DNA of 64,000 nucleotides, taken from contig JADKAV010000009.1 of NCBI GenBank assembly GCA_016719135.1, positions 84,128-148,127 of the forward strand. The letters run 5' to 3'. Of this stretch, positions 1-9,366 are shown one piece after another. The notes under the pieces were generated by a model that did no database searches, had not been told where the DNA came from, and saw nothing but the letters and a program-made list of their open reading frames with translations. The DNA is from Micrococcales bacterium. Lineage in GTDB: Bacteria > Actinomycetota > Actinomycetes > S36-B12 > UBA10799. Made by a program: the position numbers and the translations under genes. Each line of letters begins with the position of its first letter. The first letter of the stretch is position 1.

Positions 1-318
1 TTCGGCGTCGCTCTCCACCTCCGAGTCGGGGGTGATGCCGGCAGCCATGATGACCACGTCGATGTCTCCGGATTCGAAGCAACGGCTCGTGAGCACCGGC
101 ACATCGATTTCTGCGGCGAGGTCGGCGACTACCACCGAGGTCTCGACGCCGGCGTCGCGCCAACGCTGTGCGACGGTCTCCAAGGCCTGCTCATTACGAC
201 CGAGCAGCACGATCCGCTGAAGCCGGTTGCCTTGCGCCAACCGCGTCAGAATCGCGTGTCCGATCTCGGAGGTACCGCCGACCAGCAGGACGCTTTGTAC
301 ATTCCCCAGTGAATCCAT
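1..318 (-). CDS. dprE2: DprE2-like short-chain dehydrogenase (partial)
   Basis: This is the N-terminal 106 residues of a Rossmann-fold short-chain dehydrogenase, cut by the left edge. The ATG at 318 is followed by MDSLGNVQSVLLVGGTSEIG, with the nucleotide-binding GGTSEIG at residues 14-20 and a VVIMAAG strand near residue 90. The opening closely resembles mycobacterial DprE2 (decaprenylphosphoryl-2-keto-ribose reductase), which pairs with DprE1 to epimerise decaprenylphosphoryl-ribose to the arabinose donor for cell-wall arabinan. DprE1 would lie outside the window on the left, so the assignment rests on N-terminal similarity only. Another SDR of this subgroup is possible. Confidence 0.72.
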   Translation of the reverse strand, partial: MDSLGNVQSVLLVGGTSEIGHAILTRLAQGNRLQRIVLLGRNEQALETVAQRWRDAGVETSVVVADLAAEIDVPVLTSRCFESGDIDVVIMAAGITPDSEVESDAE

Positions 319-483
319 CACAGGCCCAGTCTCGCCCCGGATCTTGTGGCGGTGCACGGCAGGGCTTTGTTGGGCCTTGAACTCCCGGCTGGCTAGGGAC
401 GACGGAGTGCTTCAGCTCGCCGCCCCCTGACCTGTGGATTCTTGTCTTCTTGTTTTGTCGTACCCCTGTTTGATACTTGGGGT

Positions 484-1588
484 ATGGACGAGAATGTGGG
501 GGCGGCGCTGGATCTGCTGTTGTCCGGTGGGGATGCGTTGGATGTGGTGGTGGCTGCGGAGAGGGTCAAGGCGTGGGTTGATGCCCGGCAGTTGCAGGCT
601 CTGCACATGTTGGGCGGTGAGCAGCCGTCGTTTCTGGATGACACCGGCCGGGATGATCGATCCGGCGACTGGGGAGGCGGCGGCGGCGTTGCGGTGGTCG
701 ACCGGTGCTGCCGGGAGCGGATCGATCCGGCGGGCATCCTGGTGGGAGGATCTGCCCGGGGTGTTCGAGGCGTTGGAGCGTGGGTTGATCGATGCGGGCA
801 GGGCCCGGGAGATCATGGTGGGCACCTGTGAGCTGGCCGCGGATGTGCGGGTGTGGCTGGCGGGGCAGGCGGTGGAGTACGCGATGACGCATACCCGTGG
901 GCAGGTGCGGGCGTGGTTGGCCCGGCGGATCGCCCGGATCGATCCGGCGGCCGCGGATCGTAAGCACCGTGCGCGGGTGAAGAAGCGGTGTGTGCGGTTG
1001 TGGGCTGACCCGGATGGGATGGCCACGATCAGCGCGTACCTGAGTGCGGAGGAGGCCCAAGCGGTGTGGGCGTCGTTGCGGGCCGCGGCCGCGGGGATCG
1101 ACGCGCCGTGGGATGTTGCCAACGCGGATGCGTTCGTGGGGTTGATGACCGGCACGGCGGTGGGCACCCTGATTCCGGTCACGGTGTTGCAGACCAGTAG
1201 CGGTGAGGAGTTGGCCGGGTACGGTCCGATCAGTCCGGGGCACGCCGCGAAGTTGCGTTGTGTGGATGCGACGTTGATCGACTTGACGGTGGTGCCGGAG
1301 CCCTCGGGTGGGTATCGGCCGGCACCGGGGTTGGCCCGGTGGGTGCGTGCCACGCATCGGCATTGCCGGTTCCCGGGGTGTCGGCGCCCGGCGTCCCAGT
1401 GTGATCTGGACCATGTGGTGGCGTATCCGGCCGGGGGCACGTGTGCGGACAATCTGGCGCCGTTGTGCCGGTATCACCACCGGTTGAAGACGCATGCGAA
1501 CTGGCGGGTCCAAGCACTCGGCGGGGGGCATCTGCGCTGGACGAGCCCGCGGGGGCGAACCTACGACACGTTCCTGCACGACCCATGA
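484..1588 (+). pseudogene. DUF222/HNH endonuclease (13E12 family), frameshifted
   Basis: This is a 13E12-type protein with an N-terminal DUF222 region and a C-terminal HNH nuclease motif. The first about 55 codons (MDENVGAALDLLLSGGDALD to SFLDD) read in one frame from ATG 484. From about 640-660 the family sequence continues in the next frame (PAGMIDPATGEAAAALRW, then DLPGVFEALERGLIDAGRA). The HNH core is intact: CRFPGCRRPASQCDLDHV, then CADNLAPLCRYHHRLKTH. The total length of 1105 nt fits one extra base. Members are often multicopy in actinobacteria, and a second, intact relative lies at 27712. Either it is a recent frame-shift or a sequencing error. Biological function of the family is poorly defined. 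Confidence 0.8.
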
Positions 1589-1831
1589 GCCAAGGCCGGT
1601 TTACCCCGGCCACGCGCGCGAGCGGGACATGAAGCAGTCACCAATGCCGGCGGGTCAATCCCGACGACGTAACCCAACAACGCCGTCGGGCGATAGCGGC
1701 TGCCCATCGGCGAAGGACACGGTCCTTGTCGACACTTGGGGCCTATGCACCCGACCGCTGCCGGAGGGCGAAACATGTGCTCTTGTCATAGCCCCCGCCT
1801 ACGGTTTACATCAGACAGATTGGAGTGGGGG

Positions 1832-2485
1832 ATGTTCAGTTATCCGGCGCGGTTCGGGCGCCACAGACTCGCAGGTGGGGGCTACGCGGTCGTGGATCTG
1901 GAAACCACGGGATTCGACGCCTGGGGGGCGGACCGGATCGTTGAGATAGCCATCGTCCGCATCGATGCGGCCGGGCGCGAACTCGGAGTCTACGAGACGC
2001 TGGTGAACCCCGGTCGGTCGACAGGTGCGGTCGGCGTGCATCAGATTTCGACAGCGATGGCAGCACGGGCGCCCACCTTCGGGCAGATCGCCTCCTCGGT
2101 TCTGGCGTGGCTCGAGGCAGTGGTAGTCGTCGCGCACAACGCCCCTTTCGAGGATGCGTTTCTCAGCGCGGAGTTCGCGCGAGCTGGTATCGCTGCCCCG
2201 GCTATCCCTGCGCTGGACACCCTGCCGCTGGCGCAGTCTTTCGTCCCGACGCCCAACCACAGACTGGCGACTGTGTGTGCGTGGGCGGGTGTGACGATTG
2301 ACGGCCCCCATACCGCTTTAGGAGATGCTCGGGCCACAGCGCAGGTGCTGCCACGACTTCTGGGCACGCGCAGGGCGGTTACCCGATGGCGGCACGGGTT
2401 TTCGCGGCTGCGGTGGAGCATGGGCGGCGGGTACTTGCCGCGGGCGAGAGTGGCGGCATGGACCAATGTTATCCGGCGTGACTGA
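1832..2485 (+). CDS. DEDDh 3'-5' exonuclease
   Basis: This 217-residue protein is of the DnaQ/RNase T exonuclease superfamily. It has the ExoI motif VVDLETTGFD (Asp22, Glu24), an ExoII-like segment VVAHNAPFEDAFL, and the ExoIII motif HTALGDARA with the DEDDh His and Asp. This is a stand-alone proofreading-type or repair exonuclease acting on single-stranded 3' ends; no polymerase, BRCT or UvrC domain is attached. The start at 1832 is chosen because GGAGTGGGG sits directly upstream and the catalytic domain begins 17 residues later; an in-frame upstream extension to 1736 has no family support. Its last 168 bases overlap the convergent gene on the minus strand. Confidence 0.82.
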   Translation: MFSYPARFGRHRLAGGGYAVVDLETTGFDAWGADRIVEIAIVRIDAAGRELGVYETLVNPGRSTGAVGVHQISTAMAARAPTFGQIASSVLAWLEAVVVVAHNAPFEDAFLSAEFARAGIAAPAIPALDTLPLAQSFVPTPNHRLATVCAWAGVTIDGPHTALGDARATAQVLPRLLGTRRAVTRWRHGFSRLRWSMGGGYLPRARVAAWTNVIRRD

Positions 2486-3139
2486 CCGGACGTCCGGCGG
2501 CCATCGGAGTCCCGGGGCCGAACGACCTACTCCCAGGGGAATCCCGGGGCCGAAGTAGGAGATGGACGCCTGCACCGGGCGCAGTTCCCGCATCGACTGG
2601 CGAAAACCGGCGGCCGGGACATACAACGCCTGGTTGCGGTAGAAGCAATATGTTGGGCCGTTGGCCAGGGAGTAGTCCATGCTGACGCGCCCGCGGTACG
2701 CGCGTCCATCGATCCGGCCTGAGACGCGCAATGCCTGCCGGAAGTACAAGGGGCCGTACCCGCTTTCGGGCAACTGCCGGATCCGCGAACGCTTCATCGA
2801 AAACCCTCGCCAGGACTTACGCAGTTCCTGTCGCATGAACCGGCGCTGTTGCGAGAAATGGCGCCTCACCGACGCCGTGACTGAGTCACCGGCCGCACAG
2901 GGCAAGCTGCTCGCCCCGATGTCGATGCCCTTGCGCAGGTCGCCGGACGTAATCGTGATCCCGTTGGCGTTGTCCACTGACGTCCAACTGCGCGGAGCGA
3001 ACCAACTCCAGTACTTGGAGTTCTGGTGCTTGATCGAGCCCGGCGGAAGCTTCGTGGGTGCGGCGGCCTGAGCGGGTAGCACCCCTGCCCCGACAACCAG
3101 ACAAGTGCCTGTCACCAGAATCATCTTCGCCACGTCCAT
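2318..3139 (-). CDS. Secreted protein of unknown function
   Basis: I do not recognise a family. The N terminus is a signal peptide: MDVAKMILVTGTCLVVGAGV, with a probable AQA/A cleavage site. The mature part contains SKYWSWFAPRSW, a Cys-containing LPCAAGDSV segment and a second Cys in GPTYCFYRN, which could form a disulfide. The last about 55 residues (Arg/Pro rich, from about 2485 downward) are read on the strand opposite the exonuclease gene and have antisense-like composition. The original stop may therefore have been lost and the C terminus extended. ATG 3139 is preferred; GTG 3145 and ATG 3124 are in frame. Confidence 0.55.
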   Translation of the reverse strand: MDVAKMILVTGTCLVVGAGVLPAQAAAPTKLPPGSIKHQNSKYWSWFAPRSWTSVDNANGITITSGDLRKGIDIGASSLPCAAGDSVTASVRRHFSQQRRFMRQELRKSWRGFSMKRSRIRQLPESGYGPLYFRQALRVSGRIDGRAYRGRVSMDYSLANGPTYCFYRNQALYVPAAGFRQSMRELRPVQASISYFGPGIPLGVGRSAPGLRWPPDVRSVTPDNIGPCRHSRPRQVPAAHAPPQPRKPVPPSGNRPARAQKSWQHLRCGPSIS

Positions 3140-3458
3140 CTGCACACCGTAAGACGGTCAGTCAGATTGAAGGAAGCGCGGATTTGGTCACGCGACCCGC
3201 TGCACTGGCGGGAAGCGGCAGTCAGACGGCAAGCTCCGGTACCGGACGCACAAGAGTCCGGGCACCGCAGTGCACGTTGGACAAGCGCACGGAGAGCCGC
3301 GCCGTGGGTCCACCGGTGCGCCGATCTCGAGGCTGCACGGCACGGGTCGAGGCCGCCGTCGCCACGGCAACAACCGGGCGACTGGGATCGCTACCGCGAC
3401 GGGAACACGCGGCGCCCGCAGACGGTTTAGTCTGGAAGAAGCCGGATGAGGTAATTCC
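3140..3458. other. Intergenic region, no gene recognised
   Basis: This 319-base gap separates the secreted-protein gene (minus) and the metal ATPase (plus). Both promoters should lie here. No plausible coding frame, RNA or strong palindrome was seen. The only clear element is the ribosome-binding stretch GATGAGG just before ATG 3459. Confidence 0.5.
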
Positions 3459-5701
3459 ATGCGCAGATCGGGCACCGCTCTACTGGCCGTATCGGCCGCG
3501 ATGTTCTTCGCCGGATTGCTGCTGCCACAGGCCCGCGATGGCCTGTGGCTGGCCACAGGAGTCCTCGGTGCGGTCGCCTCGTTCATCGGTGTGACGCGAG
3601 GCCTGCTCGCCCGCAGGGGAGGCGTCGACGTTCTGGCGCTGCTGGCCATCGTGGGCGCGCTGCTGATCGGCGAGTACCTCGCGGCTGCGATCGTCACCGT
3701 GATGGTGGGGTCGGGTCAGTACCTCGAAGAGCGCGCTGCCGCACGCGCACGCCGGGAACTGAGCCTGCTATCCGAGCGCGCACCTCGGGTTGCGCGACGC
3801 GTCGAAGGCGACGAGGTGCGCCAGGTCCCTGTTGAGCAGGTGCGGGTAGGTGACCGACTCGTCGTGGCCTCCGGTGACATCGTCCCCACAGACGGAAGGC
3901 TGTTCGACGCCGGGACCTTCGACGAGTCCGCCTTGACCGGGGAGGCGCTGCCCGTGCATCGTGCTGCCGGCGAGCTGGTCCGCAGCGGCGTGATCAACGT
4001 CGGGGACTCCACCAGCATGATCGCCACCGCTGCAGCCGAAGCCAGCACCTACGCCGGCGTCATCCGGTTGGTTGACCAAGCCCAAACCGGTGCTGCGCCG
4101 TTCGTGCGTCTGGCCGACCGGTTGGCGTTCTGGTTCGTGCCCCTGTCGCTGGCGATCGCCGGTTTCGCTTGGTGGTACAACGATTCGCCGTGGCGGCGGT
4201 CGCCGTACTGGTGGTCGCCACCCCGTGCCCACTGCTGCTCGCAGTGCCTATCGCGATCATCGGTGGGGTCTCGCAGTGCGCCAAGCGAGGAGTGGTCGTG
4301 AAGGGTGGCGCGGCCCTTGAGCAGCTGGCGGACGGCCGCATCCTGCTGTTCGACAAGACCGGTACTCTGACCGCCGGTCGTCCCGAAGTCATCCATGTTC
4401 TGACCGCACCTGACATCGACGAAGCGCACGTGATCGGCCTGGCCGCCAGCCTCGAGCAGGTGTCCCCGCACGTCGTGGCCACGGCCGTTGTGAACGCGGC
4501 CCGGGAGCGGCACATCGAGGTGCGCCTGCCCGCTTCGGCCACCGAGGTCCATGGGTGCGGTATCGAGGGCGTGGTCGACGGCCACGCGGTGCGGGTCGGC
4601 AGTCCGCAGTGGATTCTGGTCGGGCCGAAGCCGGCTTGGGCTCACCGGGCTCAGCGGCGCGCGGATCTGGACCGGTCGTTGATCGCTTTCGTGGAAGTCG
4701 ATGACCGGCCAGTTGCGGCGCTGCTGTTCGCCGACCGCATCCGCGCAGATGTGCCCGGCATGGTGCGCGCGCTGCGCAGTGAGGGTATGCAACGGATCGT
4801 GTTGGTCACCGGTGACCGCGCGGAGTTGGCGGACTCGATCGGACGGATCGTGGGCGTCGATGCGGTGTGGGCGGATCAGACACCGGCGGACAAACTCTTG
4901 GTGGTCCGGGAGGAGAGTAGCCGGGGAAAGACAATCATGGTGGGCGACGGGATCAACGACGCCCCTGCGCTGGCTGCTGCGTCGGTCGGGGTCGCGCTCG
5001 CCGCTCGCGGCGCCACCGCCTCGTCCGAAGCTGCGGACGTGGTCCTCACGGTGGACCGTATCGACCGGCTCGGGGAGGCCGTGGGCATCTCGCGTGCGGC
5101 CCGGCGTACGGCCACCCAGGCGGCCTGGCTGGGGATGGGCCTGTGTTTTGTCGCGATGGGTGCGGCGGCTTTGGGATTTCTGCCGCCCGCCGCAGGCGCC
5201 ATTCTGCAAGAGGGCATCGACGTTTTGGCCATGGCCTGGGCGCTTCGCGTCGGTCTGCTGAAGCCGCGCGCGGCCCGACGGATCGGGGCGCACGACGCCG
5301 AGATCCTGGCCCGCCTCGCGCACGACCACCGATCGACGCTGAGTCTGGTTGAGCGGGTCCGTGACGTCGCCGACAGCCTCGACGACGACGGTCCGGTCGA
5401 GCCAGTGCGCGAGCTGTTGACCTCGTTGGACACGGTCCTGCTCCCGCATGAGCGACAGGAGGAGAAAGAGCTGGTCCCGGCGCTCGAGCGCATCACCGGT
5501 GGTGCCGACACGGTGGGGGCGCTCAGCCGTAGTCACGCCGAGATCGAGCACCACGTCGCTGCACTGCACCGCCTGCTGGGCGAGGAGCAGGTGGACGCCG
5601 AGACCATCACCGACCTGCGTCGTACCCTCTACGGGCTGTATGGCGTACTGCGGTTGCACAACGCGATGGAAGAGGAGAGCGCGTTTGCCCTGCTCGAGTG
5701 A
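3459..5701 (+). pseudogene. P1B-5-type metal-transporting ATPase with C-terminal hemerythrin domain, frameshifted
   Basis: This is a heavy-metal efflux ATPase of about 747 residues. The first part (3459 to about 4185) has several N-terminal membrane helices without an HMA domain and an actuator loop with FDESALTGEALPVH. The second frame, usable from about 4180, begins VAAVAVLVVATPCPLLLAVP and holds FDKTGTLTAG, MVGDGINDAPAL and a late helix with LQEGIDVLAM. TPC in place of CPC/SPC plus a C-terminal HHE domain (LLPHERQEEKELVP, SRSHAEIEHHV, LHNAMEEESA) are the marks of subclass P1B-5, whose studied members move Ni/Fe. One missing base near 4180-4195 breaks the frame; everything after it is fully conserved. 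It may be an assembly error rather than a dead gene. GAGG lies before the start. Confidence 0.85.
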
Positions 5702-5707
5702 CAGATC

Positions 5708-6610
5708 CTAGAGTTCCCGACGGAACACCGCGTTCGCGTACTCCCGCGCGGCCAGAGCGACCGGCGCTCGTTTGGTCACGACCATCGAGTTGGTGCCCAT
5801 CACCGCTCGCATCCGCGCATCCGGGGCTACAGTCAGCACCCGAGTGCCACCGGCGCGGACCTTGCGCGCCTCCCGCTCCAGTTGCGTGCGCACCACCACG
5901 CGCGGCGCGTTGCCCGGATCCCTGGCCAGCCAGTCGGCCGTCGACAGCGGCGCCGACGCGATGACCAGATCCAGGCCCTGCCCGGCGAGCAGATCCAGGC
6001 TGACCATCGAGTACGCACCGCCGTCGACGTACCGTTTGCCCGCGATCTCGACCGGTTCGAAGTAGCCGGGTACTGCGCACGAGGCCGCCACTGCGTCCCC
6101 CACGGACGCCTGCGCATCACGGCCGAACGCGACCCGCTGACCGTTCTGCAGGTCCACGGCGATCAACCACATGGCGGCCTGCGGCCAGGCCTCGAACAGC
6201 GACCGCAGCCGCTGCGCCCCGGGATCCATCGGCCGGGTGCCTGCCGGCAGCAGCGCTGACAGGGCAACTCCCGGACGGTATCTCCAAGGGCGCTTGAGGA
6301 TCGCTCGCGAGAGATCCGCGGACGCGGGTCGGCGGGGTCCGGGTGTCGGTTCCGCGGCTGCGCTCAAAGGCGGCATCGCGCCGAGGATGGCCTTCCCCTC
6401 GGCGGACATCGGCAGCCCGGCCACCCGCGCGACGTAGTCCTTCGGTGGAAAACCGCTGCGCATCAGGGCGGCAGCCGTCGACCCCGCCGAGGTCCCGACG
6501 ATGATCTTCGCCTCACGGGCATCGAAGTGATCGGCCAGCGCCGTGAGGACCCCGGCGTGGAACGCGGTTCCCGTCAGTCCGCCGCCACCGAGGGCGAGTC
6601 CGATACGCAT
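5708..6610 (-). CDS. Patatin-like phospholipase
   Basis: This 300-residue protein is of the patatin/RssA family, a Ser-Asp dyad lipid acyl hydrolase, probably cytoplasmic or peripheral. It starts MRIGLALGGGGLTG (oxyanion glycine loop), then has the nucleophile elbow IIVGTSAGS, and the catalytic Asp in the DG motif KRYVDGGAYS. ATG 6610 is chosen because the glycine loop begins within ten residues and AGGA precedes it. The gene is divergent from the acetyltransferase at 6646, with only 35 bases between them, so the two promoters overlap. The substrate cannot be told from sequence. Confidence 0.85.
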   Translation of the reverse strand: MRIGLALGGGGLTGTAFHAGVLTALADHFDAREAKIIVGTSAGSTAAALMRSGFPPKDYVARVAGLPMSAEGKAILGAMPPLSAAAEPTPGPRRPASADLSRAILKRPWRYRPGVALSALLPAGTRPMDPGAQRLRSLFEAWPQAAMWLIAVDLQNGQRVAFGRDAQASVGDAVAASCAVPGYFEPVEIAGKRYVDGGAYSMVSLDLLAGQGLDLVIASAPLSTADWLARDPGNAPRVVVRTQLEREARKVRAGGTRVLTVAPDARMRAVMGTNSMVVTKRAPVALAAREYANAVFRREL

Positions 6611-6645
6611 CCATCCATCCTGACACCGACCGGAAGAATGGGTTC

Positions 6646-7149
6646 GTGCAGATCCGAACGGCCACGCCACACGACGCGCCCGTCGTCAGGTCGATCATCC
6701 ACGAGGTCTACGTGGGTGGTGGCTGGGCCGATCCGCAGCGGTCGCCCTCCTACGTCGCTGAACTGCTCGACGCTGAAGCCCGGATTGCCGGCGCCACGGT
6801 TCTGGTGGCCGAGGATGACGGCCGCGCGATCGGGACAGCGACCGCCACTCAGGCACCGTCACATCTGGCCAACATCGCGCGGCCGGGCGAGCTGGAGGTC
6901 CGGATGCTCGGCGTGGTCGCGTCCGCGCGCGGCAAGGGCGTGGCCCGGGCGCTGATGGGGTGGTGCGAGAAGCTGGCCGTAGAGCGCGGAATGCAGGCGG
7001 TGGTCCTGACCACGGAGCCCAACATGACCCAAGCACGGCGACTGTACGAGGGCCTGGGCTATCTGCGAACCCCGCAACGCGATTGGACGATCAACGGGGT
7101 GGGCCTGATCACCTACCGCCGGGACCTCAGCAAGGCTTGGCCCGAATAG
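6646..7149 (+). CDS. GNAT-family N-acetyltransferase
   Basis: This 167-residue protein is an acetyl-CoA-dependent acetyltransferase. Motif A is VRMLGVVASARGKGVARALM, with the Q/RxxGxG/A acetyl-CoA loop. The usual ARRLYEGLGYLRT strand-helix near the C terminus follows. The start is GTG 6646, preceded by GGAAG. The substrate is unknown; single-domain GNATs like this act on amino acids, small amines or protein N termini. It is divergently paired with the patatin gene. Confidence 0.85.
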   Translation: MQIRTATPHDAPVVRSIIHEVYVGGGWADPQRSPSYVAELLDAEARIAGATVLVAEDDGRAIGTATATQAPSHLANIARPGELEVRMLGVVASARGKGVARALMGWCEKLAVERGMQAVVLTTEPNMTQARRLYEGLGYLRTPQRDWTINGVGLITYRRDLSKAWPE

Positions 7150-7248
7150 CGACCGTATGGGCAGGCGGCGTCCGGGTAGATGCTGGCGAGAGCCGAGGAG
7201 ATGTTCGATGGTCGTCGGGTTGCACCGGCCCCGCCGCGCAGGTGGACC

Positions 7249-7749
7249 ATGAGCGAGCCTCGCCCCACGTCGCAGGATGAGCGGGACGAGTCGCCGTCTG
7301 AGCGCGCTGATCGCAACTTCTCCGAACTCGTGCAGGAGTTGCGGGTATCTCAGACCGGAGTCCAGATCCTCTTCGCATTCCTGCTCACGCTGGCCTTCTC
7401 AGGGTCCTTTCCGGACGAATCGACTGTCTTCTCCTATGTATTGACTGCGGCACTGCTGGCCGCCGCGTGCTCGTCCTTGTGCTTCATGGCCCCGGTGGTG
7501 GTCCACCGGACCTCCTTCCGGCTCGGCGGCAAGGATCGGCTGGTCTGGGTCACCCACCGGTTCGCCATGGCGGGGCTGGCGCTGCTGGCGCTGGCGATGC
7601 TGCTGTCCATCTGGATCGTCATCGCCTACCTGTTCACTTACCTCGCCGCGCATGTCATCAGTGGTGTACTCGCCGCGGTGGTGGTCGTGCTGTGGATCGT
7701 TGTGCCGCTGCATTTCAGGGCGGAGGTGACGTCGACCAACGACGATTAG
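7249..7749 (+). CDS. DUF6328-type membrane protein
   Basis: This is a 166-residue integral membrane protein. A charged N terminus (ERADRNFSELVQELRVSQTG) is followed by four hydrophobic helices: VQILFAFLLTLAFSG, YVLTAALLAAACSSLCFMAP, GLALLALAMLLSIWIVIAYL and ISGVLAAVVVVLWIVVPL. The layout and the RNFxELVQELRVxQTGVQIL opening match the actinobacterial DUF6328 family, which has no assigned function. ATG 7249 is preferred over ATG 7180 because AGGTGG precedes it and the extra residues are unlike the family. Confidence 0.72.
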   Translation: MSEPRPTSQDERDESPSERADRNFSELVQELRVSQTGVQILFAFLLTLAFSGSFPDESTVFSYVLTAALLAAACSSLCFMAPVVVHRTSFRLGGKDRLVWVTHRFAMAGLALLALAMLLSIWIVIAYLFTYLAAHVISGVLAAVVVVLWIVVPLHFRAEVTSTNDD

Positions 7750-7781
7750 TCGGGCGAGCACACCTGGCAGCAGAACCTGTT

Positions 7782-7817
7782 GTGAACACACGTATACAAT
7801 GGTGAACATGCGTTCAC
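7782..7817. promoter_or_regulatory. Tandem TetR operator overlapping the tetR start
   Basis: Two related 16-mers start 20 bp apart. GTGAACACACGTATAC (7782-7797) and GTGAACATGCGTTCAC (7802-7817) share 12 of 16 bases, and the second has perfect GTGAAC/GTTCAC arms. A TATACA -10-like hexamer (7793-7798) lies between the two operator halves. The ATG at 7808 falls inside the second palindrome, about ten bases after the -10, so a leaderless, self-repressed transcript is likely. Confidence 0.6.
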
Positions 7818-8458
7818 GCACACCGCCTCCCGACGACCGGACCATCCGGGCGCGGTTGCGGGACGCGGCGATCGAACTGGTCGCCGAGCAGGGAACCATG
7901 ACCGCGCGGTCCGTGGCGCAGCGAGCCGGACTGTCCGCGGGATCGGTCATCAACCACTTCGGGTCGATGCAAGGCCTTCGCCGCGCGTGCGACGAACACG
8001 TCGCGGCTGAGATCCGCCGGCAGAAGCAGAAGGCGGTCGCGGCCGGCGCCGGACTGGATTTCCTCGGTGCCCTGCGCGAGGCGGAGATGGGTTCGATGCT
8101 GGGGTACCTGGCCGCCGTACTGCACGACGACTCCCCGGAAGTGGCGCGCCTGATCGACGAACTCACCGCGGACGCTGAGGTTTACATGGCACAGGGTGTG
8201 GACTCCGGACTGATCAAACCGTCGGCCGATCCCCGCAGCCGGGCCGTTGTGCTCATGCTGTGGAGCCTCGGCGCGTTGGCGATGAACCGGCACCTCGAGC
8301 GACTGCTCGGGGTCGACCTGACCTCCCCGGATGCCGACCTGTCGCCCTACGCCAGGCCGATTCTCGAGCTCTACGCCCAGGGCCTGCTGACCGCGGCCGC
8401 CGCCGAACACGCCGTTGCCCACGAATCAACCGCGCCCCCCAGCGCACAGAAGGGATGA
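7808..8458 (+). CDS. TetR-family regulator of the adjacent ABC exporter
   Basis: This is a 216-residue TetR protein. The N-terminal helix-turn-helix reads MTARSVAQRAGLSAGSVINHF, followed by a ligand-binding C-terminal domain. Its stop overlaps the first ATG of the ABC ATPase region, so regulator, ATPase and permease form one operon. ATG 7808 lies in a palindromic operator and a -10-like element sits just upstream, which suggests leaderless translation; ATG 7799 and GTG 7802 are alternatives. It is a paralogue of the TetR at 29015: both share HFGS..GLR.AC, ED/DDSP and a G.VKP/IKP..DP. C-terminal pattern. The inducer is probably a substrate of the exporter. Confidence 0.87.
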   Translation: MRSRTPPPDDRTIRARLRDAAIELVAEQGTMTARSVAQRAGLSAGSVINHFGSMQGLRRACDEHVAAEIRRQKQKAVAAGAGLDFLGALREAEMGSMLGYLAAVLHDDSPEVARLIDELTADAEVYMAQGVDSGLIKPSADPRSRAVVLMLWSLGALAMNRHLERLLGVDLTSPDADLSPYARPILELYAQGLLTAAAAEHAVAHESTAPPSAQKG

Positions 8459-8460
8459 GC

Positions 8461-9365
<905 letters not shown>

Positions 9366-9366
<1 letters not shown>

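Noticed and set aside
566..1579. Long minus-strand frames opposite the HNH gene
   Set aside because: Arg/Pro/His-rich antisense products with no motifs; the plus strand carries the HNH protein.
1594..1611. GGCCGG/CCGGCC hairpin after the HNH gene
   Set aside because: Short stem, expected by chance at this GC content.
4169..4200. Programmed frameshift in the P1B-5 ATPase
   Set aside because: No slippery heptamer or stimulatory hairpin was seen at the junction; a lost base is simpler.
4049..5659. 536-residue open frame on the minus strand
   Set aside because: It is antisense to the P1B-5 ATPase, whose motifs on the plus strand are unmistakable. The protein is His/Arg/Gly-rich with no family features, a usual GC-rich shadow.
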